26,866 nt of DNA, taken from positions 1 through 26,866 of the forward strand of contig CAMLDY010000030.1 of the NCBI GenBank assembly GCA_946478895.1, written 5' to 3'. This document shows positions 15,496 through 24,377 of the stretch, in pieces. Source of the stretch: an uncultured Gemmatimonadota bacterium. Lineage in GTDB: Bacteria; Gemmatimonadota; Gemmatimonadetes; Gemmatimonadales; Gemmatimonadaceae. A model generated the notes under the pieces. It saw only the letters and a program-made list of their open reading frames with translations, did no database searches and was not told where the DNA came from. The translations under genes and the position numbers were made by a program. The stretch's first letter is position 1. Each line of letters opens with the position of its first letter.

Positions 15496-16046
15496 CGACA
15501 ATTCCTCAGATCACCAAGGACTGCCGGACCGCGATGGAGAAATCACTCGAGTCGTCCAAGCGCGAGCTGGCGTCGATTCGAACTGGCAAGGCGACGGTCA
15601 ATCTTCTCGACACCATCCGCGTCGATGCCTACGGACAGCAAATGCCGATCAACCAGGTCGCCAGCGTCTCGGCGCCGGAGCCGCGGCTGCTTACCGTGAC
15701 GCCGTGGGACAAGGGGCTGACCCATGCAATCGAAAAGGCACTGCGCGAATCCGACCTCGGCCTCAATCCCCAGACCCAGTCGGGGGTGATAAGAGTTCCA
15801 TTGCCCGCGTTGAACGAGCAGCGGCGCAAGGAGCTGGTGAAAGTGGTACACAAGCTGGCCGAGGAAGCCCGCATCGGAATCAGGCACGCCAGGACCGGGG
15901 CACGAGACCAGCTCAAGCATCTCGAGAAGACTTCAGAGGACGAGCAGAAGCGCGCGGAGAAAGAGCTTCAGAAACTCCACGACGACTACATCGGCAAGAT
16001 CGATGAGCTGCTGAAGGCGAAAGAAGCAGAAATCATGGAAGTCTGA
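15492..16046 (+). CDS. frr: Ribosome recycling factor
   Basis: A 184-residue ribosome recycling factor, which splits post-termination ribosomes together with EF-G. Recognised by SLESSKRELASIRTGKATVNLLD, the VASVSAPEPRLLTVTPWDK segment, LGLNPQTQSGVIRVPLPALN and the C-terminal EKTSEDEQKRAEKELQKLHD helix. Length is standard. The ATG overlaps the pyrH stop by four bases, the usual coupling. The cdsA gene follows after three bases, without the uppS gene commonly found between them. Confidence 0.96.
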   Translation: MTTIPQITKDCRTAMEKSLESSKRELASIRTGKATVNLLDTIRVDAYGQQMPINQVASVSAPEPRLLTVTPWDKGLTHAIEKALRESDLGLNPQTQSGVIRVPLPALNEQRRKELVKVVHKLAEEARIGIRHARTGARDQLKHLEKTSEDEQKRAEKELQKLHDDYIGKIDELLKAKEAEIMEV

Positions 16047-16049
16047 GCC

Positions 16050-16904
16050 GTGTCCGAGCTGACACGGCGCGTTTTATTCGCGGTTATTGCCGCGCCGATC
16101 GCGATCGCAATCGTGTATTTCGGTGACTGGGCGCTCGCAATTCTGCTCTCCGTTCTGGCCGCGCTCGCGGCCTGGGAGCTGTATCGCATGGGACGTGAGT
16201 CCGGGGTGATGGCGCTCGAGCCGGCGGGAATCGCCCTCGCTGCGCTGTTGCCGATCGCGGTGCATGCGCAGCGGCTGGGAGTGTATACGCTTTCGCTGAC
16301 GGTGATTGTGGCGATGGCACTTCTGCTCTTTGCGAGCACCATCTGGCTGAGGGGACCGGCGGGGAAGCCGCTCGCATCGGTTGCGATCACCATCTTCGGC
16401 GTCATGTACGCGGGACTGTTCTCGTACATCTACGCGCTTCGCTACCACAACTACGCCGTCGGCGCTGCCGCGGGAACGGCACTGGTGCTTCTTCCCGTGC
16501 TGCTGACCTGGGCGACCGACATCGGCGCCTACATGTTCGGGCGCACCTTCGGGCACAAGAAGCTCATTCCATCGATCAGCCCCGGTAAGACCGTAGAAGG
16601 TGCGGTGGGAGGTCTCGGTCTCGCGATAGTGATCTGTCTGCTCTACGTCCGATTCATTCTGATGCCGTACGCCCAGCTCGGACTCACGATCCAGGGCGCA
16701 GTCTTGTTCGCGATCGTGGTCAGCGTCGCCGCACAGACGGGCGATCTCGCCGAGTCGCTGCTCAAGCGCGAAGCGGGCATCAAGGACAGCTCGCGCATCA
16801 TTCCCGGTCACGGCGGGATTCTCGATCGGTTCGACAGTCTGCTGTTCGTGATGCCGATCGCATTCCTGTTGCTGGGGCGGCTGCTGCTGCCGGTCCCGCG
16901 ATGA
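16050..16904 (+). CDS. cdsA: Phosphatidate cytidylyltransferase
   Basis: A 284-residue inner-membrane enzyme that makes CDP-diacylglycerol from phosphatidate and CTP, the entry to phospholipid synthesis. It has about eight hydrophobic segments; the C-terminal signature runs through GDLAESLLKR, GIKD, and PGHGGILDRFDS (231-263), with metal-binding aspartates. LTWATDIGAYMFGRTFGHKK and SPGKTVEGAVGG also match the family. It starts with GTG three bases after frr and its TGA overlaps the dxr ATG. Confidence 0.95.
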   Translation: MSELTRRVLFAVIAAPIAIAIVYFGDWALAILLSVLAALAAWELYRMGRESGVMALEPAGIALAALLPIAVHAQRLGVYTLSLTVIVAMALLLFASTIWLRGPAGKPLASVAITIFGVMYAGLFSYIYALRYHNYAVGAAAGTALVLLPVLLTWATDIGAYMFGRTFGHKKLIPSISPGKTVEGAVGGLGLAIVICLLYVRFILMPYAQLGLTIQGAVLFAIVVSVAAQTGDLAESLLKREAGIKDSSRIIPGHGGILDRFDSLLFVMPIAFLLLGRLLLPVPR

Positions 16905-18049
16905 CGCCGGCCGCCGCGCACCAGAAAGGTGTGGCGGTGCTCGGGTCGACGGGCTCCATCGGAACGACAGCGCTCCGGGTTCTCGACCGACAGCGCCAGC
17001 GCTTCAGCGTTCGTGCGCTCACCGCGAACAGCAATGGGGCGCTGCTGCGCGAACAGGCTCGGCAATTTTCACCGGCATTTGTCGGAATGGTCGAGTCCCA
17101 GCCCGACGCCGATGATGCGTGGCAGAGTGGCACCGAAGCGCTGATCACCGCCGCGACCCGCGACGACGTCGACATCGTGCTGAACGCGATCGTCGGCGCG
17201 GCGGGACTGGACGCCACGCTCGCCGCCCTGGAGGGCGGGAAGCGCGTGGCGCTGGCGAACAAGGAGACGCTGGTCATCGCCGGCGACCTCGTGCGCAAGG
17301 CATGCGGCACGGGGAGCGGGGAAGTGGTGCCCGTCGACAGCGAGCACAGCGCGATCCTGCAATGCATCACCGGTCACCCGACGGCGCAGGTGCGACGCGT
17401 CGTGCTCACCGCATCCGGTGGACCTTTCCGCGACTGGAGCGACGAGCGACTGGCTTCGGCGACCGTGGAAGACGCGCTGCGTCACCCGACGTGGCGGATG
17501 GGAAAGAAGATCACCATCGACAGCGCGACGCTCGCCAACAAGGCGCTCGAGGTAATCGAGGCGCATTTTCTGTTCGGTCTGCCGTACGAGAACATCGAAG
17601 TCGTAGTCCACCCGCAGAGCGTAGTTCACTCTTTCGTCGAGTTCATCGACGGCAGCGTCGTGGCGCAGATGAGCGTCCCGACGATGGAGCTGCCGGTGCT
17701 TTACGCACTCACCCATCCGGAGCGAGTACCGGACAACGGGGTACCAGCCTTCGACCCCGTCAAGCTTTCACCGATGACCTACGAGCCCGTGAATCACGAG
17801 CGTTTTCCGGCGCTGCGGCTGGGAGTTGCGGCTGGAATCGCGGGCGGAGCCGCGCCGGCGGTATTCAACGCCGCCAACGAGTGCGCCGTTGCTGCCTTCC
17901 TCGGCGGCAGGATCCGCTTCGCCGACATCCCGCGCGCGATTTCGTCGGCGCTCGACAGGCTCGGCGCTTTGCCCGGTGGCTCGCGCGAGGAGCTGCTCGC
18001 CGCCGATGCTTCCGCGCGGCGTCATGTGAAGGAGATGTTCGGGTGCTGA
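16901..18049 (+). CDS. dxr: 1-deoxy-D-xylulose 5-phosphate reductoisomerase
   Basis: A 382-residue NADPH-dependent enzyme forming MEP in the non-mevalonate isoprenoid pathway. The NADPH loop is GSTGSIG (15-21). Metal ligands are Asp146 and Glu148 in VPVDSEHSAI and Glu327 in NAANECAVAAFL. ASGGPFRDW, PTWRMGKKITIDSATLANK and VVHPQSVVHSFVEF complete the active site. The start overlaps the cdsA stop (ATGA) and the stop lies inside the start region of rseP, so the three are co-translated. Its presence shows isoprenoids come from the MEP route here. Confidence 0.96.
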   Translation: MTPAAAHQKGVAVLGSTGSIGTTALRVLDRQRQRFSVRALTANSNGALLREQARQFSPAFVGMVESQPDADDAWQSGTEALITAATRDDVDIVLNAIVGAAGLDATLAALEGGKRVALANKETLVIAGDLVRKACGTGSGEVVPVDSEHSAILQCITGHPTAQVRRVVLTASGGPFRDWSDERLASATVEDALRHPTWRMGKKITIDSATLANKALEVIEAHFLFGLPYENIEVVVHPQSVVHSFVEFIDGSVVAQMSVPTMELPVLYALTHPERVPDNGVPAFDPVKLSPMTYEPVNHERFPALRLGVAAGIAGGAAPAVFNAANECAVAAFLGGRIRFADIPRAISSALDRLGALPGGSREELLAADASARRHVKEMFGC

Positions 18050-19227
18050 GCTGGCTCGCTCCGATCATCGTCTTCGGGCTCGTCGTATTCGTGCACGAGC
18101 TCGGACACTTCATTGCGGCAAAGCTCACCGGCGTCTACGCGCCGAGGTTTTCGATCGGATTCGGGCCGGCGCTGCTCAAGAAGCGCTGGGGGGAGACCGA
18201 GTACGTGCTCGCGGCGCTGCCGCTCGGCGGATACGTGCGCATGGCTTCGCGCGAGGACGAAGCGACGGCGTTCCTCGAGGGCGGAAGCGAGAATTCCGCA
18301 ACGGTGGCCACCCAGAAAGACGATTTCGATCCGAACGCGATGATTCCATTCGGGCCGAAGCCCATTCCTGAATCGCGCTGGTTCGAGTCCAAGCCGCTGG
18401 TGCTGCGTCTCGTAATCATGCTTGCGGGTGTCACCATGAACGCCTTGCTCGCATACGTGATCTACGCCGGCCTGCTGCTCCACTCGGGGATGCCGACGCT
18501 GGTGCCGGTCGCTGCTGCCGTCACACCCGGCAAGCCCGCCGCTGCGGCGGGAATCCAGGTCGGTGACAGCATCGTCTCGTTGAACGGGCACCCGCTACAG
18601 GGCTGGGAGACGCTCCTCGACAGCATCGGTGCGGCAGCCGGACGGCCGATCGATCTCGGAGTGATGCGCAAAGGCCAACCCGTCCACATCACGGTCACCC
18701 CCGCCCCCGAAGCGGTGGTCGATCCGGCGACGGGGAGGAAGGAAAAGGTGGGGAGAATTGGTGTGATGGCCACCGAGGCATTCACGCCGATCTCCGCCGG
18801 CGCAGCGCTCGGCGCGGCGTGGGGCCTCACGATCGACAACGGCAGCAAGATTTTTTCCGCCCTCGGAGCACTCGTCCACGGCGTGGGAGTCAAGGATCTC
18901 GGCGGACCAATCGCGATCGCCCAGGTCTCGGTGCAGGCGGCTCGCAACGGCATCGAGACACTGCTGCTGCTGGTCGCGCTGATAAGCATCAACGTCGCGG
19001 TATTCAACCTTCTGCCAATTCCGATTCTTGACGGCGGTCAGATTCTTCTCAACGTTGCGGAGACCATCAAGGGGAGCGCGTTCAGCACCCAGACGCGCGA
19101 ACGGATTCTCAAGGGTGGATTGCTGATCATCGGCCTGCTCTTCGTGACGGTGATGTTCAACGACATCAGCAGAAACATGCAGAACATCGTGAAACTGCTG
19201 GGTCGACTGTTCGGACGCTCTGGCTGA
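18043..19227 (+). CDS. rseP: RseP-type site-2 intramembrane metalloprotease
   Basis: A 394-residue inner-membrane zinc protease of the RseP/site-2 family, which cuts membrane-spanning anti-sigma factors and signal-peptide remnants. The zinc motif is HELGH (18-22) in the first helix; a PDZ domain occurs about residues 150-230 (PAAAAGIQVGDSIVSLNGHP); the second zinc motif is NLLPIPILDGGQ with Asp330. GTG at 18043 is the start, with AAGGAG eight bases before it; the open frame extends far upstream into dxr but that part has no protein character. Only one PDZ is visible, against two in E. coli. No anti-sigma factor gene is nearby. Confidence 0.94.
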   Translation: MLSWLAPIIVFGLVVFVHELGHFIAAKLTGVYAPRFSIGFGPALLKKRWGETEYVLAALPLGGYVRMASREDEATAFLEGGSENSATVATQKDDFDPNAMIPFGPKPIPESRWFESKPLVLRLVIMLAGVTMNALLAYVIYAGLLLHSGMPTLVPVAAAVTPGKPAAAAGIQVGDSIVSLNGHPLQGWETLLDSIGAAAGRPIDLGVMRKGQPVHITVTPAPEAVVDPATGRKEKVGRIGVMATEAFTPISAGAALGAAWGLTIDNGSKIFSALGALVHGVGVKDLGGPIAIAQVSVQAARNGIETLLLLVALISINVAVFNLLPIPILDGGQILLNVAETIKGSAFSTQTRERILKGGLLIIGLLFVTVMFNDISRNMQNIVKLLGRLFGRSG

Positions 19228-19281
19228 ACACATTCCTGCAGCTGCGGCGTAGTGTAAGGGACTTTCATTCCCCGGGCCGGC

Positions 19282-19779
19282 ATGAGCGAATACAACCCGG
19301 AAGACTATCGCTTGACGGGTCGGGCGTCTGATCCCGCGTCGGCGTATTCGGCGGGCGGGCTGACTCAGCCGCGCTCGGCAGCGGGCGTTGTGTCTTTTCT
19401 CAGCAGCAACGAAAGGAAGGGACGCTGGGAAATGCCGCGTCAGTTTCGCGCGCTGGCGGTGCTCGGCAACGTCGAGCTCGATCTCAGAGACGCGGAGATT
19501 GGCTATGGCCTCTCGGTGGTCGAGGCCGTCGCGGTGATGGGCGGCATCGATCTCATCATTCCCCCGCATGTCACGGTCGAGTGCGATGGCGATTCACTGC
19601 TCGGCAGTTTCACCCTCAAGTACGAGGGAAAGGCGAGCCCGTCGGTGGCAAGCCGGGAGCGGGTGATTCGGGTTACGGGGACGGCGTATCTCGGCGCGGT
19701 GAACGTGAAGGTCAAAGGTCCTGACGAGCGGATACTCGACCGGTTGGCGCGAACGTTTGGCATGGACCGTCAACCGTAG
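19282..19779 (+). CDS. LiaF C-terminal-like (DUF2154/DUF1707-group) protein
   Basis: A 165-residue soluble protein. The first 45 residues are polar and probably disordered. From about 46 it has the repeating beta pattern FRALAVLGNVELDLRDA, VEAVAVMGGIDLIIPPHVTV, GDSLLGSF and IRVTGTAYLGAVNVKV, which I associate with the C-terminal domain of LiaF and with cell-wall-active-antibiotic response proteins. LiaF proteins carry N-terminal membrane helices; here they are missing, so a direct role in envelope stress sensing is only a guess. No good ribosome binding site is seen before the ATG. It lies 54 bases after rseP. Confidence 0.65.
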   Translation: MSEYNPEDYRLTGRASDPASAYSAGGLTQPRSAAGVVSFLSSNERKGRWEMPRQFRALAVLGNVELDLRDAEIGYGLSVVEAVAVMGGIDLIIPPHVTVECDGDSLLGSFTLKYEGKASPSVASRERVIRVTGTAYLGAVNVKVKGPDERILDRLARTFGMDRQP

Positions 19780-19809
19780 CTCCAAGTCGTTGGCGCATCG
19801 TGAGATGAA

Positions 19810-19838
19810 TTGAACGCGGGCGCGCGAGCCGCTAAATT
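19810..19838 (+). promoter_or_regulatory. Promoter of the yggS-divIVA-ileS run
   Basis: TTGAAC (19810-19815) and TAAATT (19833-19838) are 17 bases apart; each hexamer matches consensus at four positions. The expected transcript start is 19845-19847 and the yggS ATG is at 19847, so the message would have almost no leader. Confidence 0.5.
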
Positions 19839-19846
19839 CCACAGCT

Positions 19847-20530
19847 ATGGCTTTTCCCGGCCTGGCGGAGCGCGTCGCCGAAGTCAGAAGCAGAATCGAC
19901 GCGGCCGTGGCGCGGGGCGGGCATCGTCAGCAGGTGCGGATCGTTGCTGTGACGAAGACCCACGGACCTGATGCTGTTTCCGCCGCCTACAGCGTCGGGC
20001 TGCACGACGTCGGCGAGAACAAGGTTCAGGAAGCGTTGAAGAAGATGGCCGGTGTCGAAGTGCCGGTGCGCTGGCATTTGATCGGGCATCTTCAGCGCAA
20101 CAAGGTGAAAGCGCTCGAGCAGTTCGTGCTGCTGCATTCACTCGACAGTTCGCGGCTCGCCGACGCCGTCTGTGCATTCGGCATAGCGCGCGGGCGGGCG
20201 GTCGACGCACTTCTCGAGCTCAACCTTTCGGGCGAAGAGTCGAAGGGCGGCTACAGTCTCTCCGAGCTATTGCCGGAAGCGGAACGGCTCGTATCGCTTT
20301 CGGGCATCCGGATTCGGGGAGTCATGACAATGGCTAGCTTTACTGCGACTGAGTCACAGCTCCGGCGGACTTTTGCGGATGCGCGGGAAGCGCGCGCGGC
20401 GCTGGTTGGCGTTGGCCATCCGGCCGAGGAGCTTTCGATGGGAATGTCGAACGATTACGAGATCGCTGTAGAAGAAGGCGCGACAATGGTACGAATTGGA
20501 ACCACCCTCTTCGGAGCGAGGGAGAAATGA
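19847..20530 (+). CDS. YggS-type PLP homeostasis protein
   Basis: A 227-residue protein of the YggS/PLPBP family, which binds pyridoxal phosphate and buffers its supply; it has no known catalytic activity. The PLP lysine is Lys37 in VAVTKT. GENKVQEALKK, RWHLIGHLQRNKVK, LHSLDSSRLA, GVMTMA and the phosphate-binding SMGMSNDYEIAVEEGATMVRIG follow in family order and length. No ribosome binding site is seen before the ATG. Its stop overlaps the divIVA-like start (ATGA). The yggS-divIVA neighbourhood is common in Gram-positive division clusters. Confidence 0.93.
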   Translation: MAFPGLAERVAEVRSRIDAAVARGGHRQQVRIVAVTKTHGPDAVSAAYSVGLHDVGENKVQEALKKMAGVEVPVRWHLIGHLQRNKVKALEQFVLLHSLDSSRLADAVCAFGIARGRAVDALLELNLSGEESKGGYSLSELLPEAERLVSLSGIRIRGVMTMASFTATESQLRRTFADAREARAALVGVGHPAEELSMGMSNDYEIAVEEGATMVRIGTTLFGAREK

Positions 20531-21048
20531 TCGACGAAGCCTTTCATCTCACACCACTGGACGTGCGGCGCTACGACTTCGGTCGCGCGCTGCGCGGCTA
20601 CAATCCGGCGCGCGTCGATCAGTTCAGGGATCAGGTCGCGGAAGAGATGGAGCGACTTACCCGCATCAACCAGGATCTCGACGCCAAGGCGCGGAGCTTT
20701 CACGAGCAGCTGCGTGCGTTTCGCGAGCGCGACAAGGCGCTCAATGACGCGCTCATCGCGGCGCAGCAGCTGCGGGGCGAGGTGCGTGAGCAAGCCGAGC
20801 GCGAGGCGCAGCTGATTCTGCGCGAGGCGCAGGCCGAGGGCGAGCGCATCGTCGAGTCGGCGCGCGCGGACGTGCGGCGGATGGAAGAGGAGCTGGACAA
20901 TCTCGATCGTTCACGCCGCACGTACCTGGCGCAGATGCGCACCCTCATCGCCCGCCAGCTGTCGGAGGTCGAGGCGTCCGACTCGCAGGTGGTGGCGAGC
21001 ACGCTCCGGGGCGCGGGCTCGAACTCCTCGGGATCGTCCCAGGAATGA
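20527..21048 (+). CDS. DivIVA-like coiled-coil protein
   Basis: A 173-residue protein with the DivIVA N-terminal membrane-curvature-binding motif: LTPLDVRRYDFGRALRGYNPARVDQFRDQV (residues 8-37) is the typical start, with the F-x-x-ALRGYN core. From about 38 to 150 it is a continuous heptad coiled coil rich in Glu, Arg and Ala; the last 20 residues are Ser/Gly-rich. DivIVA proteins gather at poles and septa and recruit division or growth factors. Coupled to yggS and to ileS by four-base overlaps on both sides. Confidence 0.88.
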   Translation: MIDEAFHLTPLDVRRYDFGRALRGYNPARVDQFRDQVAEEMERLTRINQDLDAKARSFHEQLRAFRERDKALNDALIAAQQLRGEVREQAEREAQLILREAQAEGERIVESARADVRRMEEELDNLDRSRRTYLAQMRTLIARQLSEVEASDSQVVASTLRGAGSNSSGSSQE

Positions 21049-24000
21049 CCGCAGTTCGCCCCGCGCGACCCGCGGCGGGGGCAAGCGGAGAAGGCAAGGC
21101 AGGTGACAGATCCGGTCACTTTCGCCTGCTTCCAACCGATCGCTCGCCCGACGACCTCGAGCAGGAGATGCTGGCTCTCTGGAAGGAGGAGAAGCTCTTC
21201 GAGCAGACGCTTTCAGCCAGCGAAGGCAAGCCGGAGTTCGTCTTCTTCGAGGGGCCGCCGACGGCCAACGGCAAGCCCGGAATCCACCACGTCTTCGCGC
21301 GCACTGTAAAGGACTTGTTCTGCCGCTATCGCGCGATGCGCGGGAATCACGTCGCGCGCAAGGCCGGTTGGGATACCCAAGGCCTCCCGGTGGAGATCGA
21401 AGTCGAGAAACGGATCGAAAGCGATTTCGGGATCCGCACCGCCAAACAGCAGATCGAGAAGATCGGCGTCGCGCGCTTCAACGAGATGTGCCGCGAGAGC
21501 GTGTGGACGTACCGCGCCGACTGGGAGGAGCTCAGCGAGCGCATCGGGTACTGGCTCGACTACAGCGATCCGTACGTCACCTACTCCAACGATTACATCG
21601 AGAGCGTTTGGTGGGCGCTGGCGACGATGTTCCGGCGCGGCAGGCTTTACCGCGGCTACAAGGTGCTGCCCTACTGCGCCCGCTGCGGGACGACTCTCTC
21701 CAGCCACGAAGTCGCGCAGGGCTACAAGGACGTCAAGGATCCGAGCGCGTACGTCGCGCTCGATCTGGTGGAGGAAAAGTCGGCCGCGACGCGGCGTCGG
21801 ATCCTGGTGTGGACCACCACTCCGTGGACGCTGGTTTCCAACGTTGCGCTCGCGATCAACCCGGACCTCGAGTACGTCGAGCTCCGCAAGCGCAAGGGCG
21901 CAGACGACGAGACGATCATTCTCGCGATCAGCCGCGCGGCGGGTGTGCTGGGCGACGACTTCGCCGACCGCTGGGAAGTCGTGCGCTCGTTCCGTGGCTC
22001 GCAACTGGTCGGAAAGCGCTACAATCGTCCGCTCGATTGGGTCGAGTACCCGAAGGGCAACCACGAGATCATCGTCGGCGAGTCGTTCGTTTCCGCCGCG
22101 GAAGGGACGGGCGTCGTGCACATGGCGCCTGCGTTTGGCGCCGATGATTACGCGGCCGGCCAGAGGCACGGCCTTGCATTCCTGCAGCCCGTAGATCTTC
22201 GCGGTGAGTTTCCGGCCGACACGCCGCTCGTCGGCGGGATGTTCGTGAAGGACGCGGACCCGGTCATCCTCGAGGAGCTCAAGCGGCGCGGAATCCTCTG
22301 GAAATCATCGCTCCACGAACATTCCTATCCCCACTGCTGGCGCTGCGAGACGCCGCTGCTTTACTACGCGCGGACGTCGTGGTTCATTCGCACCACCGAG
22401 TTCAAGGATGCGATGCTCGTCCGCAACTCGCGCGTCGACTGGCATCCGGTGGAAACCGGTGCGGGTCGTTTCGCCGGTTGGCTGACTGACAACATTGATT
22501 GGGCGGTGTCGCGCGACCGGTACTGGGGCACGCCACTCCCGATCTGGCTCTGCGACCGTGACGCCTCGCACGCGGAGGCGGTCGGCGGCTACGCCGAGCT
22601 CGCGGAGCGGACTGGTAAATCGCTGCCCGCTGATTTCGACCCACACAAGCCCTTCATCGACGACTACACCTGGAAATGCAGCTGTGGCGGCACCATGTCG
22701 CGCACGCCCGAGGTGATCGACGCCTGGTTCGATTCGGGATCGATGCCGTTTGCGCAGTGGCACTTTCCGTTCGAGAATCGCGACAAGTTCGAGCGCTACT
22801 ATCCGGCCGACTTCATCGCCGAAGGCATCGACCAGACGCGAGGCTGGTTCTATTCGCTGCTCGCGATCGCGACGGGTCTGGGCGAGGCGTTGCCCAACAA
22901 CGTTCTGACGCACGAATCACATTCTGAAAACGCGGTCGACACCGCACCTTATCGCGCAGTCGTCGTCAACGACCTCGTCCTGGACGCTGAAGGTCGGAAG
23001 ATGTCGAAGCGTCTCGGCAACATCATCGACCCCAAGTCGGTGATTCCGCGCTATGGTGCAGACGCAATCCGCCTATTCCTCACGACGTCGAGCCAGATCT
23101 GGACATCGCGCCGCTTCGACGAGGCGGGAATTCGCGATACCGCCGGCAGATTCCTGCTGACGTTCAAGAACGTCTACACCGGCATCTTCGCCGAGTACGC
23201 CAATTTCGGGTGGGCGCCATCGAAGGACGATCCCGCACCGAGCGAGCGGCCGGCTCTGGACCGCTGGATCCTTTCTCGCCTGGCGACGATCGAGGCGGAG
23301 GCGGATCAGCAGCTCGAGAGATACGAGGCGACCAACGCCGCCAAGGCGGTCATGACCTTCTTCGACGACGACGTCTCGAAATGGTACGTCAGGCAGAGTC
23401 GGCACCGCTTCTACGACGTGGACCGGCCGGACAACCGCGCCGCGTTCGCGACCCTGCACGAGGTCATTTCAGTCACCTGCCGGCTGTTGGCGCCCTTTGC
23501 GCCCTTCGTCACCGACTGGGTGCACCGCGAGCTGACCGGGACTTCGGTTCATCTTGCGCCCTTCAAGCGCGAGGATCCGGGACAGATCGATGTCGATCTC
23601 GAGCGCGCGATGTCGCACATTCGGACCATTGCCACTCTCGGGAGGGCCGCGCGGGAAGAGGCGGGGGTGAAGGTGCGTCAGCCGCTGTCCCGAATGGTGT
23701 GCGTCGTGCCCGTCCCGGGAGTGCTTTACCGGGGCGCCGCCGAACGCGCCGAAGCCCTTTTCGAGGAGCTGAGCCCTCTCCTGGCCGCCGAGCTGAACAT
23801 TAAGAAAATCGAGTTCATCTCAAGCGCCGCCAACCTAGTAACTTTAAAGGCTAAGCCGAATTTCCGTTCGCTGGGTAAGAAGTTCGGCAAGGACACGCCG
23901 TTGGCAGCGGAGGCGGTGCAGGCTCTGGGCAGCGACGCACTCCGTGATTTCGAGGCTGGCAAACCGCTGTATGTCTCGGTTGGAAATGAATCGCGCGAGC

Positions 24001-24374
24001 TGAGTCCGGAAGATCTGACGATCGTGCGGAGTGCGTCCGGCGATTTGGTGGTGAAGGAGGAGGCCGGCTATTTTGCCGCGCTCGATCCAACGGTGTCACG
24101 CGAGCTGAGACTGGAAGGTCTGGCGCGGGAGCTGGTGAGCCGCGTTCAGCGGCTGAGGAAAGAATTGGGTTTCGCGGTGAGCGATCGAATTACGCTCTCC
24201 GTCGCAGGCGGTCAGGAAATTCAGGACGCGGTGAACGCGTTCGAGAAGTGGATAGCGGCAGAAGTGCTGGCGGTGAAGATCACCGTCGGCGAAAAAATCG
24301 ACGAAACACACGCGACGCACTCGTTCGACCTTGATGGTCAGAACGTTGAAGTCGCCCTGGAGAGGGTTGGTTAG
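21045..24374 (+). CDS. ileS: Isoleucyl-tRNA synthetase, type 2, with GIHH in place of HIGH
   Basis: A 1109-residue class I synthetase that charges tRNA-Ile. It is the long eukaryotic-like (type 2) form by its length, its GPPTANGKPG start motif and its C-terminal region (DUF5915-like). The HIGH signature reads GIHH (79-82); first and third positions are swapped. The CP1 editing domain shows WTTTPWTLVSN and GTGVVHMAPAFGADDY; Cys pairs occur at 211/214 and 431/434; KMSKR is at 652-656. The anticodon-binding helical domain follows. The first 25 residues are an unconserved Ala/Gly-rich lead. The start overlaps the divIVA-like stop. Being inside a housekeeping operon, it is probably the cell's main IleRS, though a second one elsewhere cannot be excluded. 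Confidence 0.95.
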   Translation: MTAVRPARPAAGASGEGKAGDRSGHFRLLPTDRSPDDLEQEMLALWKEEKLFEQTLSASEGKPEFVFFEGPPTANGKPGIHHVFARTVKDLFCRYRAMRGNHVARKAGWDTQGLPVEIEVEKRIESDFGIRTAKQQIEKIGVARFNEMCRESVWTYRADWEELSERIGYWLDYSDPYVTYSNDYIESVWWALATMFRRGRLYRGYKVLPYCARCGTTLSSHEVAQGYKDVKDPSAYVALDLVEEKSAATRRRILVWTTTPWTLVSNVALAINPDLEYVELRKRKGADDETIILAISRAAGVLGDDFADRWEVVRSFRGSQLVGKRYNRPLDWVEYPKGNHEIIVGESFVSAAEGTGVVHMAPAFGADDYAAGQRHGLAFLQPVDLRGEFPADTPLVGGMFVKDADPVILEELKRRGILWKSSLHEHSYPHCWRCETPLLYYARTSWFIRTTEFKDAMLVRNSRVDWHPVETGAGRFAGWLTDNIDWAVSRDRYWGTPLPIWLCDRDASHAEAVGGYAELAERTGKSLPADFDPHKPFIDDYTWKCSCGGTMSRTPEVIDAWFDSGSMPFAQWHFPFENRDKFERYYPADFIAEGIDQTRGWFYSLLAIATGLGEALPNNVLTHESHSENAVDTAPYRAVVVNDLVLDAEGRKMSKRLGNIIDPKSVIPRYGADAIRLFLTTSSQIWTSRRFDEAGIRDTAGRFLLTFKNVYTGIFAEYANFGWAPSKDDPAPSERPALDRWILSRLATIEAEADQQLERYEATNAAKAVMTFFDDDVSKWYVRQSRHRFYDVDRPDNRAAFATLHEVISVTCRLLAPFAPFVTDWVHRELTGTSVHLAPFKREDPGQIDVDLERAMSHIRTIATLGRAAREEAGVKVRQPLSRMVCVVPVPGVLYRGAAERAEALFEELSPLLAAELNIKKIEFISSAANLVTLKAKPNFRSLGKKFGKDTPLAAEAVQALGSDALRDFEAGKPLYVSVGNESRELSPEDLTIVRSASGDLVVKEEAGYFAALDPTVSRELRLEGLARELVSRVQRLRKELGFAVSDRITLSVAGGQEIQDAVNAFEKWIAAEVLAVKITVGEKIDETHATHSFDLDGQNVEVALERVG

Positions 24375-24377
24375 AAC

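Noticed and set aside
17119..18042. Long upstream extension of the rseP frame inside dxr
   Set aside because: The extension is a shadow of dxr; rseP has a GTG at 18043 with a good AAGGAG and the proper N-terminal HELGH helix.
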